A stretch of DNA of 64,000 nt from Cliona cf. orientalis (Eukaryota > Porifera > Demospongiae > Clionaida > Clionaidae): contig OZ005694.1 in the NCBI GenBank assembly GCA_963930775.1, positions 9,502,899-9,566,898 on the forward strand, read 5' to 3'. Under the pieces are notes generated by a model. That model did no database searches. It saw nothing but the letters and a program-made list of their open reading frames with translations, and was not told the DNA's origin. Both the position numbers and the translations under genes were made by a program. Within the stretch, counting starts at the first letter, position 1. Each line of letters begins with the position of its first letter. Of the stretch, positions 20,170 through 30,979 are shown in pieces.

Positions 20170-23100
20170 GTCAGGAATTGATATCGTGGCCAATCGGTGC
20201 TCTCCGACGGTATGGCGTCAACAACATCTACTTCACCATCGTCACAGGAAGGTAAGCCCCTGTCCTAATTACGCTAATTACGATTGTAAGGCTACAACTT
20301 AACATGGGGGCATTGGTTTTGCTTAATAATTAATTTTTATACGTACGGATGTTATCATGAAAGCTCCATAAAGGAATATTGTGTGATAATATTAAACTTG
20401 TACATATTCTTCTGTAAACATGCAATGTAAATATATACACAATGGGAGCTTTTGAAGAAGCTTAGCGTATCGCACGGAGGGGGGTGCATAATTACCGTGA
20501 GTGTCAGTGTTCCCAGGAGCAAGCCAGCTTAGGACGCCCAGCAAACCCTGAATGTGTGTGAGAGTGCGAGAGCAGCCATTCGCTAGCTCGTTGCATGCAT
20601 GACACAGTTTCCTGTCCTTTTTGCAGTCCACCTGGCCCCAGGGCCTCGTAAGGTAGTTACATGTAGTATACATGCATGTACATGTACGTACGTGTGCATG
20701 CATGTGTGGGCTTTTAGGTTAACCGAGGCATGTTGGTTGGTCACATGTTCATCAGTGGTCCTTGTTTGAGGGAGTCATGCAGGTGTGTGGTGTGGCTTCA
20801 CTCAGCACTTACATATTACAGTGAAGTCCAGCTATACATGTACTGTATATATTTAATATGCCTATACGTAATAATATTGCCAAAATTAATCACTTACAGG
20901 TGTCTGTTTTTGAGGGAATTTTTGCATGCTGTGGCTTCACTGTGGCTCCACGGAGCCGACAATTTTTTTAGCCTGGTCCAAAATTTAATAGTACCATCAT
21001 AATAATATATACTGCTGTATCTACGTAGATCTATGTAGCTGGCCACCTGACGCTTGTGTGTGTCACATGGGCCGTATGTGTGCGCTGGTCGTTGCATAAA
21101 AATGGAGAAAGAGAGAGAGAGGAGAGAGCATGTGGATGGCTTCAGTATGGTGCCACAATGGGGCCCTGTCTGTGCATGTGTGCGTTAATGTGCTCATTAG
21201 GTTTGGCAGTGGCCTGCAGTCAAACTATACAAACCTCGATCCCTCCCTCCATCCCCTAAAAGGACCACAATTACCTGTAAATGCGCCGTCCATAGCACTC
21301 CTCCTACATGTATTTCTCCTCTATAAGCCAACCATATGACTCCCACCTACACTCGTACTAAGATTCTCCTTATTTCACAAGCTAGTATGATACTCAAATT
21401 GCAGTATCTGAGAATTACGTTATAGTTAATACACCCCTACTAGTGCTGTATGGAATATAATGCACGAGTGCAGTAACCACATACAGCACGAGGGCGAAGC
21501 CCGAGGGCTGTATGTGGTTACGCACGAGTGCATTATTCCATGGGATCGACTAAGTTCACCCGGTTTGAAACGGTTACGTCATTGGTCCCACCCACTTCAC
21601 GCGGCGCAGCGCATCGTTGGCCGCCGCGCCGCTAGTACTTGCGCACTCTGAACCACCCATATTAAACACCAAAATTATTTTTGCCATCAACAAAGAAGTC
21701 AGATCAGAGCTAGAGCTAGGGAAGGTTGTGTCTGTCTGTTTGTGCCATGGCCTGAAGAAGAGGTAGTAGTACAGCAGGGATGCTCACGCCTGGAGGAGCT
21801 TGGATTGTTCCCATGTAGCAGACCTACTGCAAAGGTACGTGCACTCATCTTTGGGCTATTCCAGATAATGAGGATACACCCCTATGGAGGAAGGTTGGTT
21901 AGTAATGTAGTATCAAGATTTAAGATGATCTAATGAAGTATTGAGGGCATTTTATGGAATTTAGTGGGGTATTGTAGGCACCATTGTAGATAGTAATGAA
22001 GTATTTGAATATATCAAAGATTTAAGTACACAATTTCCCAATTGATACAGGTACCACAGTCCTATTGCTCAGTAGCTACAGCCTTGGCAATCGCCACACC
22101 CACTCCTCTTTCTGGTCCCAGCTGCATTATGGAAAACATACCCACGTTATGAAAAACGTAAGTACACGGGTTACATGTACATGTACATGTACCACTCCAA
22201 TCCCCTCTCATATAATATAGCCCTTCACATATCTACTGAACAGTAGCAGTATAGTATTTGATTGGCTTAGTACCATTCCTGACCACTTTAGGTACTCTGT
22301 AATTGGATAATAACTGTACATATATACTTGTGTATGTGTACGTGTGTGTGTGCATACATTGTTGTACATGTAGCAATTGGCTATTCAGAATGTTTGTCCT
22401 TAGTTCCCAATGTTTTAGTTTAACGCACCTTCCGTAAGCAAAATTAATATTGAATTCTGTATTGTATAGAGGGAATATTTCCTCTTTGTACAGGACATAT
22501 TTGGCAAAGAGTGAACATCAAAGTGACTATTTTCTATTTATACTGTGTTTTTACATCATTTTAATTTGTGTGTCTGTACTGATAATAATTCTTTTCCACT
22601 GACAATGTATTTCCAGACCTAGCCTTGAGAATTGACCTGGGTACAAGGCTATTCCAGACGTGGATTTTGATGGTCTACCATACGTGTGTACCATAGCTAG
22701 TCACGTTGCCTTTGCATGTGATGAGAGCAGCTCATCAAGGTATCCCATCCTTCAAAGCAGGTACCATTCCTTTGAAGTCCCTTGACACAGTGACGTATGT
22801 AAGGCCAGACCAATTAAATAAGTTGTTGCACGGATTCGCTTGCTCCAATTTTTGGGCAAACAGAACAAAAAAAATTTAATCAACTTGGGTGGAGCTTATA
22901 TAGACGACTTACAGCGTGAACGTTTATCTCATTAAAAAGTGTGAATTGCACTATATCACACGTATGCATACGCCCACTGGTAGTCAAAAATACACTATGG
23001 GTATGGGAAGAAATGCTCTAAAACACACATATAATAGCAAGGACTCTTGCCATTCATCTATCGCCACAATTATGGATACTATATATAGTGGCCGATCTTA

Positions 23101-26100
23101 CTGCACTCAGGCTCTAGGGTGCTGCTCGATTTTTATCGTGTCGTAGCAACTGAGAGTATTTCTATTCCCATATACGACTAATACATTTGAGGCAGCAGCA
23201 AAGGTGCGATCGCGCCTGGTCACACCTCCTGGTGGTCATCTAATCGGCTAAACGTTCACGCCTTAAGTCGTCTATACAATAGAGTGGTTTTTGTATTCTA
23301 TCTTGATTCCCTGGTCCTAGATAGTCACATTAGTCTGTCTTAATTAGATTGTGGTCTATAACCACATCCCAATTTTTTCCTTTTTTCGGTCGCTCGGTCC
23401 AATTTTTACCTCACAATATCCGAGCAACAACAAATTAAATTGGTCTGGCCTAACTACCAGTGAAACCAATCAGTATAATAAACTTAGTATTTCTATACAG
23501 CTTCAAAGTTCCATAGTTTCGTATAGTGAAGACGTGTACTGTGTACACAAGGGAGAGCTTGATGTTGATATGCAATTGCGGATTTGTGGACTACAAAGCT
23601 AATTAAGTTATTAGCAACTTTCACCATTGATTTATGATCAACTGACTAAGAGAGAAAGCTGCTACTGTAGAATCTGCACCTCTACAAGTACCTTCACTAT
23701 TCATTTTAATAAAGATGACTCAGCTCTTGAGCCTGGGTACGAGGCTAATGAGTGCATGCACGTACCCTTGCAATAGGTCTTCTATATGGGAACAATCCAA
23801 GCTCCTCCAGGCGTGAGCATCGATATCCCTGCTGTACTACTACCTCTTCTTCAGGCCATGGCACAAACAGACAGACACAACCTTCCCTAGCTCTAGCTCT
23901 GATCTGACATCTTTGTTGATGGCAAAATTAATTTTGGTATTAGGGTGGTTCAGAGTGCAAGTACTAGCGGCGGCCAACGATGCGCTGCGCCGCGTGAAGT
24001 GGGTGGGACCAATGACGTAACCGTTTCAAACCGGGTGAACTTAGTCGATCCCATTATTCCATACAGCACTAGTAGGGGTGTGTTAACTGGTTTGTATCCC
24101 CACTGTTGACTTAGCACTACAAGTGTGGTGTCTGAGCCTGACCACTGGGCCAGGGCTGTCTGTAATCACTGGACTGGACAGGTGGACTGGATCACTGGAC
24201 TGGACTACTGGACTGACCTTCGACCTTAAATTTATGGGAAATTCTATGCTCGATTTAATGATTTAGTAGAAGGCTTGTTGTACAACAGCTAAGTGGTGCA
24301 ATACAACCGTTTTTAGATGCTTTTCCCTAGCCTCATCTCCAGATTTCTCCCATGACATTGTTATATGCAAGTACCTGTACCATTTCCCACTGATTCCGGA
24401 AATATAATATTATTATGCCTTATTGTCTGTCGATTAGCAACAGTGCCTGGTACAGCTAGACAAGTGGCAGTGTCCCTGAGTCCCCAAGTGCCAAGGATAA
24501 CGCATACCAGGTGGGTTTGGCTTGGAAGTGAAGCCTCAACTTTAAACTTGGCCCTAACTATGCCGACATTAATAGCTCAAAATCTATAGGCCGTGATGCT
24601 AGGCGAATGCCCCCAATTGCTAGGAAGAAAAACATTGCTTAGAGAATCCATCTCTGAGCCTGAAATACCTTATGGGGACCACTTAGCCTAGTGCAATGTA
24701 GCTATATCCTGTACTATAGCTAGCAATCACTGAGAATCTTTGAGGCAAAACATGTACCGTAACTTTCGAGGAAGAAAACTTTCACGAATTTCGCGATTTT
24801 TCAGCCATCCGTGAAAGTTTTCTCCACGAAATTCTAGGCATGCCATACCAATTATGCGACCAGTTTTAGCATTCCGTGAAAGTTTTCTCCACGAAATGCT
24901 TACCGATCCGTGAAAGTTTTCTCCCTCTAAAATTTCCCACTGTACGGTATATCTATAGATAGCTATTCTTTACTACTACCAATACATTAATTTTAGCTTA
25001 TAGTCAATAAGCTAGCTAATTCCTGAATGGTTTTGCTTGCTATTTTATATCAATCTGTGCATAATCAATCAAGGACTTGAGAACAGATTTTGTAGTCTTC
25101 ATGGTCTTTCACCACTTGCGCTAATTGCATGATAATGTGGGTAAAAGGAGGTTGAAGGTCAGTCCAGTAGTCCAGTCCAGTGATCCAGTCCACCAGTCCA
25201 GTCCAGTGATTACAGACAGCCCTGGGCCAGGTACCTGCAGTAGTCAGCTGTACCACAGGGCAATATCATGATATTGCCCTAGCCACAGGGCAATGTCCAG
25301 TATACTGCCCTGGCGGTAGCTTTGATCTACGTCATAGGTGGGATACAAATGTGTGTATAGTATGTATGTATGTATATATGTACATGTATGTATAATTATG
25401 TAGATGCTGTGGCCTAATTACTTATATAGATGCTTGGATTCCGTTACCACCAGAGGTCACGTTTTGTGTATGCAATTTACCAGTCAACCGCTCTTAGAGT
25501 TTAGACACAACTTTCTGATCCGTAAACATCCAATGACCGGATAATTGTATAGCTCTTACATAGGATTGGCAATTTTTAAAACGCCTAGCTTGGCAAACGG
25601 AAGGAGGGGTTGAGAGGGGAGGGGAGTATGTTCTTTTCTTTGTAGAGAGAAAAAAGTACTTAGGTAATGATCTTCTACTATCAAAGCATCCAAATTTGAG
25701 TGTAATTATATCCTTTACATGTAATTACAATTTTTCATTCCCAGGTTCTGCACGACTGGTGAAGGTCGATTCCAGTTCTACACTCCGAACAGTCGTCTGA
25801 TTCACAGCAAGATCCACTCCATAGCGACCCAGAAGGCGGCCACGTCCAGGGAGAGGGCCACCATGCCAAGGAGAGAGAGCGAGGTGAGAACTAAAAAACT
25901 AAAAATTTAAGGAGTGAAAAAATAATAACTGCCGACTGTCTGTAGCAGCAGTGATGGATTAATTTTTATAAAGACAGTGGTGTGCCACTCTATACATTTA
26001 ATCTTAATTTTAGTAGCTTCTATGAGTAATACATGTAATGATACAACTCACTGAAAATTTCACCCGAAATCTGATGTATGACATTTCTTACATGCATGCT

Positions 26101-27627
26101 GATAGTAACAGTTATTGTTATTGCGCTAGCTGATTAGAAAATGCAGACCACCCACTGGACCAGGACCAGGTGTCTTGAGTGCCAAGTAAAGATTGTCCCG
26201 ATCTCTTAGCTGATTCTATGCATCCATTTGTAGCAAGTAAACACATCAATTTCCATTAGCATAAAATTATAGAAATTATCTCTGGTATGCCAATGTCTCA
26301 TAGCTGCCTATAGCCCAGCGGTGGATGGCTCATTACTTAATAATGTTGTGCAAATTATATTCATAGTTTCTCTGGTCCTACTTCAGCTTAATTAGTCTAC
26401 CTAGTGATCATCATGTTATTATTATACGTGAAGTAAATTTCTTCAATCTCGTTAGGCTAAGCGGCACCACTAATAAAAAAAAATGAAATAGTGAGGCTGT
26501 TTTTAGAGTATGTTAATGTTCACATGCACAGCCACGTGCATGTGCTCTAGCGACAAATTTGAGCATATTTAATTGAGTTAAGCAGACCAGGTGTATATAG
26601 CTCTGCTAATGCATTCTGTGATGATGGAGTGAGTGTCCATTTATGAGATTACTACTATGACATTATGAGATTATCCTAATAGCTCATGTTGCCCGGTATG
26701 CGGCGGGAAATTGGTTGCCGGGGGAAACGGCATGTAAACAACGCTGGCTCTGTATGTAGCGTCTACTCGTGCATGACTGTGTGTACTGGAAAAGCCTTTT
26801 ATATGATATTGTTAGGCCTAGTTTGCATATATGAGAAAAACCTTTTATTTATGATCGGGTGCCATGTATGTTATTTGTATGATTCGTGGAAGCGAGTCAA
26901 GTGACATTACTTTCCTGTTTTGACTGATGAAGCAGTTATCCAATTCTAGCTTCAGTCCTTTCCTAGCCTACATACATGTACATGTACGTCCACATACACG
27001 ATATCACTTAGATTCTATAATTATAAGTATGTAGAGTTTGTCTCTGTTTGAGTGGTCATCACTACAAGTTATTAGCTCTGCTATGCAGTAATGACTTGAA
27101 TTAGTTGTTATCCTGGCACCAGCTGTTAGCTGATGGGCTTTGCAAAATACAGATTTTGATAGGGCTATATAAAAAATCTAAGATAGGCAACTGTGAATGA
27201 CTAAGCCTGTCTCTGGGATTTTCATAGGGTAATAAGTCCATCCTCAATGGTAAACATTGGTGTAGGGAGTGACAGGGGAAGAGTCCCATACCTGTTTGTA
27301 CCATTGGATGGAATTTGAGTAATTTGATTTCCTCGTTACAACCATAAACGCAAACTCTCTCTCTCTCTCCCTCTCCACTTGCAGCCTGCTTCACTGAGTG
27401 AGTTGCCGAGGCAGGGAGTGCCATTCGTCAACCCTTCCAACTCTCTCCCTGCTCACATGTTTTCCACATCTCCACCCTCCACCCACTCACACCATCACCA
27501 GCCATACTCACACATCCACCATGCTGTGGTTCCACCCACATCCGTCGAACCTTACGGAAAACTCTCCACCCACAGCTCAGCAGGTAGGACCCTTAATCAT
27601 TGGTAAAGATCAGAAGTTAATTCTCCC

Positions 27628-27663
<36 letters not shown>

Positions 27664-28278
27664 CCCCTCCATTCAGGTATGCACCCTTCGTCTTCCCTGG
27701 CTGCCCCTGACTACAGTAAGCTGCATCACTTCACCACTGGCAGCATGACCAGTCTTGCCAGCTACAACTCTGCGTTCTCAGCTGCCCCAGCTCCTAGCTC
27801 CTCCACCCCCTCCACCAAGTCAATCTCCTGTCCCCCCACCCCTTCACACTCACAACAACAACAGCAACAGCAGAACTTCTGCTCTCACTGCTCCCCAAGC
27901 AAGAACCAATCGTTTACGAACACTCAACACCCCCATCACCATGGTAGCAGTGACCATGTGACATCACATGCCAGTCACATGATCACAGGCTACAGAGCGG
28001 GCAGTAGTGGCTACGTTGTGTCTTCATCACCCACTAAGAATCCTTCCCTCTCTCCCTCTCCCTCCTCCTCCTTCTCAAGATCTGTCCAAGGTTCAGGCAA
28101 ACTTCAGGCCGGTCACGGCAATGGTGGCCGTGCTGGTAGTCCTAGCTTTGTGACCAGCTACAAACCAGGAGCTCCCACCAAGTTTGTGGATCGTGACTGC
28201 TCACTGAGTGAGTCTAGCTTCACTGAATCATGTACTAACTTCAATCATGAGCCATCAACTCTGCAATCTAATGTTTGA
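20170..28278 (+). CDS. IRS-type PTB docking protein (DOK/FRS-like), 5' end missing
   Basis: Exons: 20170-20251, 25745-25883, 27385-27583, 27677-28278, joined in frame with consensus splice sites. The first two encode the second half of an IRS-type PTB domain: QELISWPIGALRRYGVNN then RFCTTGEGRFQFYTPNS, with the LRRYG and GEG core of DOK and FRS2 proteins. Such domains bind NPxY motifs on receptor tyrosine kinases at the membrane. The rest is a low-complexity tail rich in Ser, Pro and His with scattered tyrosines (DYSKL, SGYVV), a likely phospho-docking region. The gene ends SNV-TGA, with AATAAA at 28,416. No convincing exon for the first half of the PTB domain or an initiator Met is found between the duplication seam (about 19,672) and 20,170. 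I therefore treat this as a 5'-truncated copy or a gene whose first exons I cannot recognise. Confidence 0.75.
21430..24082. mobile_element. Long-TIR DNA element with TTAA target duplication
   Basis: The left arm (about 21,430-21,848) and right arm (about 23,749-24,082) are inverted copies over more than 300 bp. Ends are TACACCCCTACTAGTGC and CACACCCCTACTAGTGC, with TTAA on both sides (21,426-21,429 and 24,083-24,086). TTAA duplication is known for piggyBac and Kolobok elements. The left arm has an extra 85-bp hairpin (CACATACAGC...GCTGTATGTG). I see no transposase in the interior, which is further interrupted by the element at 22,803-23,450. It lies in the large PTB-gene intron. Confidence 0.85.
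22803..23450. mobile_element. Harbinger/Tourist-like MITE nested in the TTAA element
   Basis: The ends are GGCCAGACCAATTAAAT and the inverse ATTTAATTGGTCTGGCC, flanked by TAA (22,800-22,802 and 23,451-23,453). A second inverted pair inside (GACGACTTACAGCGTGAACG near 22,905; its partner near 23,250-23,277) gives a hairpin within a hairpin. A fragment with the same end (GGCCAGACCAAAAC) occurs near 46,468. Confidence 0.85.
24148..25231. repeat. Inverted pair with CTGGACT repeats
   Basis: About 85 bp at 24,148-24,232 (GGGCCAGGGCTGTCTGTAAT, then CTGGACTGGAC repeats) recurs inverted at about 25,150-25,231. The arms carry short tandem CTGGACT units. A separate MITE (24,755-24,949) sits between them. 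It lies in the PTB-gene intron, with no coding capacity. Confidence 0.7.
24755..24949. repeat. MITE with TACCGTA ends
   Basis: Same family as 4,032-4,158 and 4,760-4,970: TACCGTAACTTTCGAGGAAG at the left, TTCCCACTGTACGGTA at the right, and internal GTGAAAGTTTTCTCC arms. Confidence 0.75.
25232..25744. other. PTB-gene intron, nothing further recognised
   Basis: AT-rich intron with a short inverted motif (GGGCAATATC...GATATTGCCC near 25,258-25,280) and TGTA-rich stretches. No exon or RNA gene seen. Confidence 0.4.
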
Positions 28279-28415
28279 TGTTCTATTAATTATCGTTGCA
28301 TGTTGTCACATGTGCTGTAATAATTATTGTAAAGCATACTGTACTTTGTGTTGCTATTTAATGATTGTAAAAGTGCTGAATATTGGCTTAATCATCTTGT
28401 TTCTTATTTATTATC

Positions 28416-28421
28416 AATAAA
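28416..28421 (+). terminator. Polyadenylation signal of the PTB gene
   Basis: AATAAA lies 138 bp after the TGA of the PTB gene and about 170 bp before the start of NLR copy 2, marking the 3' end of the upstream transcript. Confidence 0.7.
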
Positions 28422-28520
28422 AGTAATTAATTAGCTCTGTTCTGTGTTGGATTAAAATTTTTTGTGTCATGATTGGTGTATACTATTTGCTGGTAAAGAT
28501 CGTTAATTCTCAATTACAGA

Positions 28521-28532
28521 TGCGCATGCGCA
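28521..28532. promoter_or_regulatory. NRF-1-like palindrome upstream of NLR copy 2
   Basis: TGCGCATGCGCA is a perfect palindrome matching the NRF-1/alpha-Pal consensus, about 60 bp upstream of the predicted ATG of NLR copy 2. A related GCGCATGCGT occurs just upstream of the ITFG1-like start (about 57,508-57,517). Promoter function is inferred. Confidence 0.45.
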
Positions 28533-28591
28533 AAATGATCAACCCCACCCCTTGCGCTGTGCATGTGCTGATCTGGCAAACGAGATCGAAA

Positions 28592-30615
28592 ATGGTCGAC
28601 GCTGGCTTGGTATGAATCATTTATAAGATCAGCTAAATGCTATTGATTGTCTTCTACTGTATCGTTTTTAGACTGGTCATGGATTAAAGACCCTTTGGGA
28701 CCATTTTGACGAACTGGTGGACGCTATTACTGACCCAGATGCGCTCGCAGAAGAAGCATGTGAAGTTGGTCTGATTCATCCTGACTGTAAACAAATGCTT
28801 CACTTATTTCCCGCTGACGCCAAGACAAAGACTCGTTCTCTGCTTCAGTCTATCGAAGGAAAGATAAAAGATCAACCTATCTGCTTCCATGTATTTCTTG
28901 CTGTACTAAAGAAGCTACCTGGACTAGCAAACCTTGGAGCCACACTCCAGAAGATTTATGGTATTACTTCAGTAATTGCATGGCCCCTATGAGGCTATAA
29001 TAATAATATTTTTATGTGGCATGGGGTGTATCCAAATAGTCAATATAGTAAGGGAGCTTGTCCAAAGTCCTTGTGGAAAAATGAACGTCATTATGACGTT
29101 AACTTTTTACCCCCCTCCCCCCCCCCCTCTCTTAACATCACAGCATTTCAGCATAGATTCAACACTGAAACTCTGATTCTGCTCTATTCAGCCTATAAAT
29201 TTGGTATTCACTTGTATTCTACAGTGCTAGCTATGGATTCATTGCATACCTGTGCTTCTTTGACTGTTTCTTGCTTGCCTGTAGCTACGTGTACACATTT
29301 AGCTACATAGTGCTTGACACAGTTGTCACTAAAATGCAAATTTTGACACTGCTGGAGGTGTGTCTAGACTTGTTCAACCACAAGAATGCATAAAGCTCAA
29401 GTCTGCTGACAGTGCAGTTGTAAAACGTCATGGGCCAAGACACCCTCCCCCCCCCCAACGTCATAATGACGTTAATTTTTCCACAAGGTCTTTGGACAAG
29501 CCCCCTAACCAGCATTCTTATTAAATTTTTAGATGATAAAGTGACATCCAGAGTTAGTGACAGTGCAAATCCTGATTGTGTTGGATGTTCTACCGTCATA
29601 ACAGAGTCTAACTCTTGTGTACACCAGGATGAGGCTGTCGCACCACAGCAAGAAGATAATGGGAGGTCTGGAGGATCCAGAGATAGTGCAGGTAGCAGTC
29701 ATGCTAGATCTATTATTAATTTGGCATGTGCTCTTATGAAATACATACCAAATTCTGATAAAATTACAACAATCACGAATCTGATCGATTCACCTAATAT
29801 TATGTTAGCTAGCTAGTGACTGTTGGTTCCCCTAGTTGAAGGATTGCATGCACAGGAAATCATTTAATACCACATTATGTGTAGAGTATAACACACTTTC
29901 TGTGGGTTTTCTCACCACAAACCATTTAAGTGGCTGATTGCAGCCCAGGAGGGCTGCAGGTGTAGTCGGCTGATAAGCTAAGCGTGTATTGCAGTACAGT
30001 AACTGTGTAGACCTCACCACTCGTGGTTAATTTGTAGCGAGATGTTCTATAGATTGTTGGCACTGTCACCTGATCATGAATATAATTATTCTGGCTAATA
30101 AGCATAATGCAGTGGTATGTGTATGCGCCCAACATGATAAAGGATATACACTGATAGAGTGCAGCCACCCCTGCGAGGTCAGAATTCCCATGAAACAATA
30201 GCTAATAACGAGAAGATGTGCGCTTAATAAGTATTATGTATTGGGTATACTTAATAACCAAAATTTACGATAATATTATAATATGCACGTATCTTTATTA
30301 CAGTGCTTGATGAGATGCCAGAGCTGCATGAGTTGCAACGTCTTTGTAGAGGCGATGTTGTCGTTAATATAATCAGAGCAGTAGCACCATCCTGGGAATC
30401 GTTTGCGCTGTGTTTAACGATGGACAGAATCATGATTGATATATGGAAAAGAAATGCAGATGAAGTTGAAGATGCCACTAGAAAACTATTTGGTCATTGG
30501 TTAGAAGGTAATGGACGTCAACCCATTTCTTGGAAGACGCTGATCCAGGCTTTACGTGAAAATGACCTTCCCATGATTGCCACAAAGGTGGAAGAAATTC
30601 TAACTGGTTCTTCAG
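28592..30615 (+). CDS. NLR copy 2: CARD and DEATH exons
   Basis: Four exons form the N-terminal signalling part. Exon 1, 28592-28609, encodes only MVDAGL. Exon 2, 28672-28960, encodes a CARD-like helical domain (ELVDAITDPDALAEEACEVG ... LLQSIEGKIKDQP). Exon 3, 29533-29691, is a Ser/Asp-rich linker. Exon 4, 30304-30615, encodes a DEATH-fold domain (SWESFALCLTMDRIMIDIW ... ISWKTLIQALRENDLPMIA). All junctions are GT-AG and keep frame (phase 0, then phase 1 throughout), joining the NACHT exon at 30,980. CARD and DEATH domains recruit partner proteins by like-with-like contacts. The start is chosen because the 18-nt exon is in frame with the CARD exon and lies just after a promoter-like GC-rich patch; an 18-nt exon is unusual and deserves transcript support. 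No equivalent exons are visible for copy 1. Confidence 0.85.
29052..29505. repeat. Harbinger-like MITE between CARD and linker exons
   Basis: The ends GGGAGCTTGTCCAAAG and the inverse CTTTGGACAAGCCCCC are flanked by TAA (29,049-29,051 and 29,506-29,508). Arms extend about 50 bp, including AACGTCATTATGACGTT, and both carry C-rich runs. The right end lies 27 bp before the acceptor of the linker exon at 29,533. Confidence 0.85.
30087..30271. repeat. MITE relic, CTGGCTAATAAGC family
   Basis: The left end (ATTCTGGCTAATAAGC) and right end (CTTAATAACCAAAATTTACG) are degenerate versions of the family at 5,254-5,644. It lies in the intron before the DEATH exon. Confidence 0.5.
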
Positions 30616-30836
30616 GTGAAATATTTATAAGTCAGCTACATACAGATAAAACAAATGCCCATGCAATTCGTAATGCTCATAATGTACTCTGTGTTGTTTT
30701 CTTATGCATAAAATTAATGATGTGTGTGCATGCAATTGCCTCGTACCCAGTGCATGCATGCGGTAACAAAACTCCTTATTATATGGGACATTTCAATATG
30801 ATATCACTAAATATTTAACTTAAGAAGATTCTACTA

Positions 30837-30869
<33 letters not shown>

Positions 30870-30979
30870 ATTTATAGATAACTCCCTAACTTGTAGACCA
30901 TCCATATGTACATTAAGGCTGGTGCATGAGCTAGCTAGCTTATATGGTACTATTGAGATAATAATATAATTTATAATAG

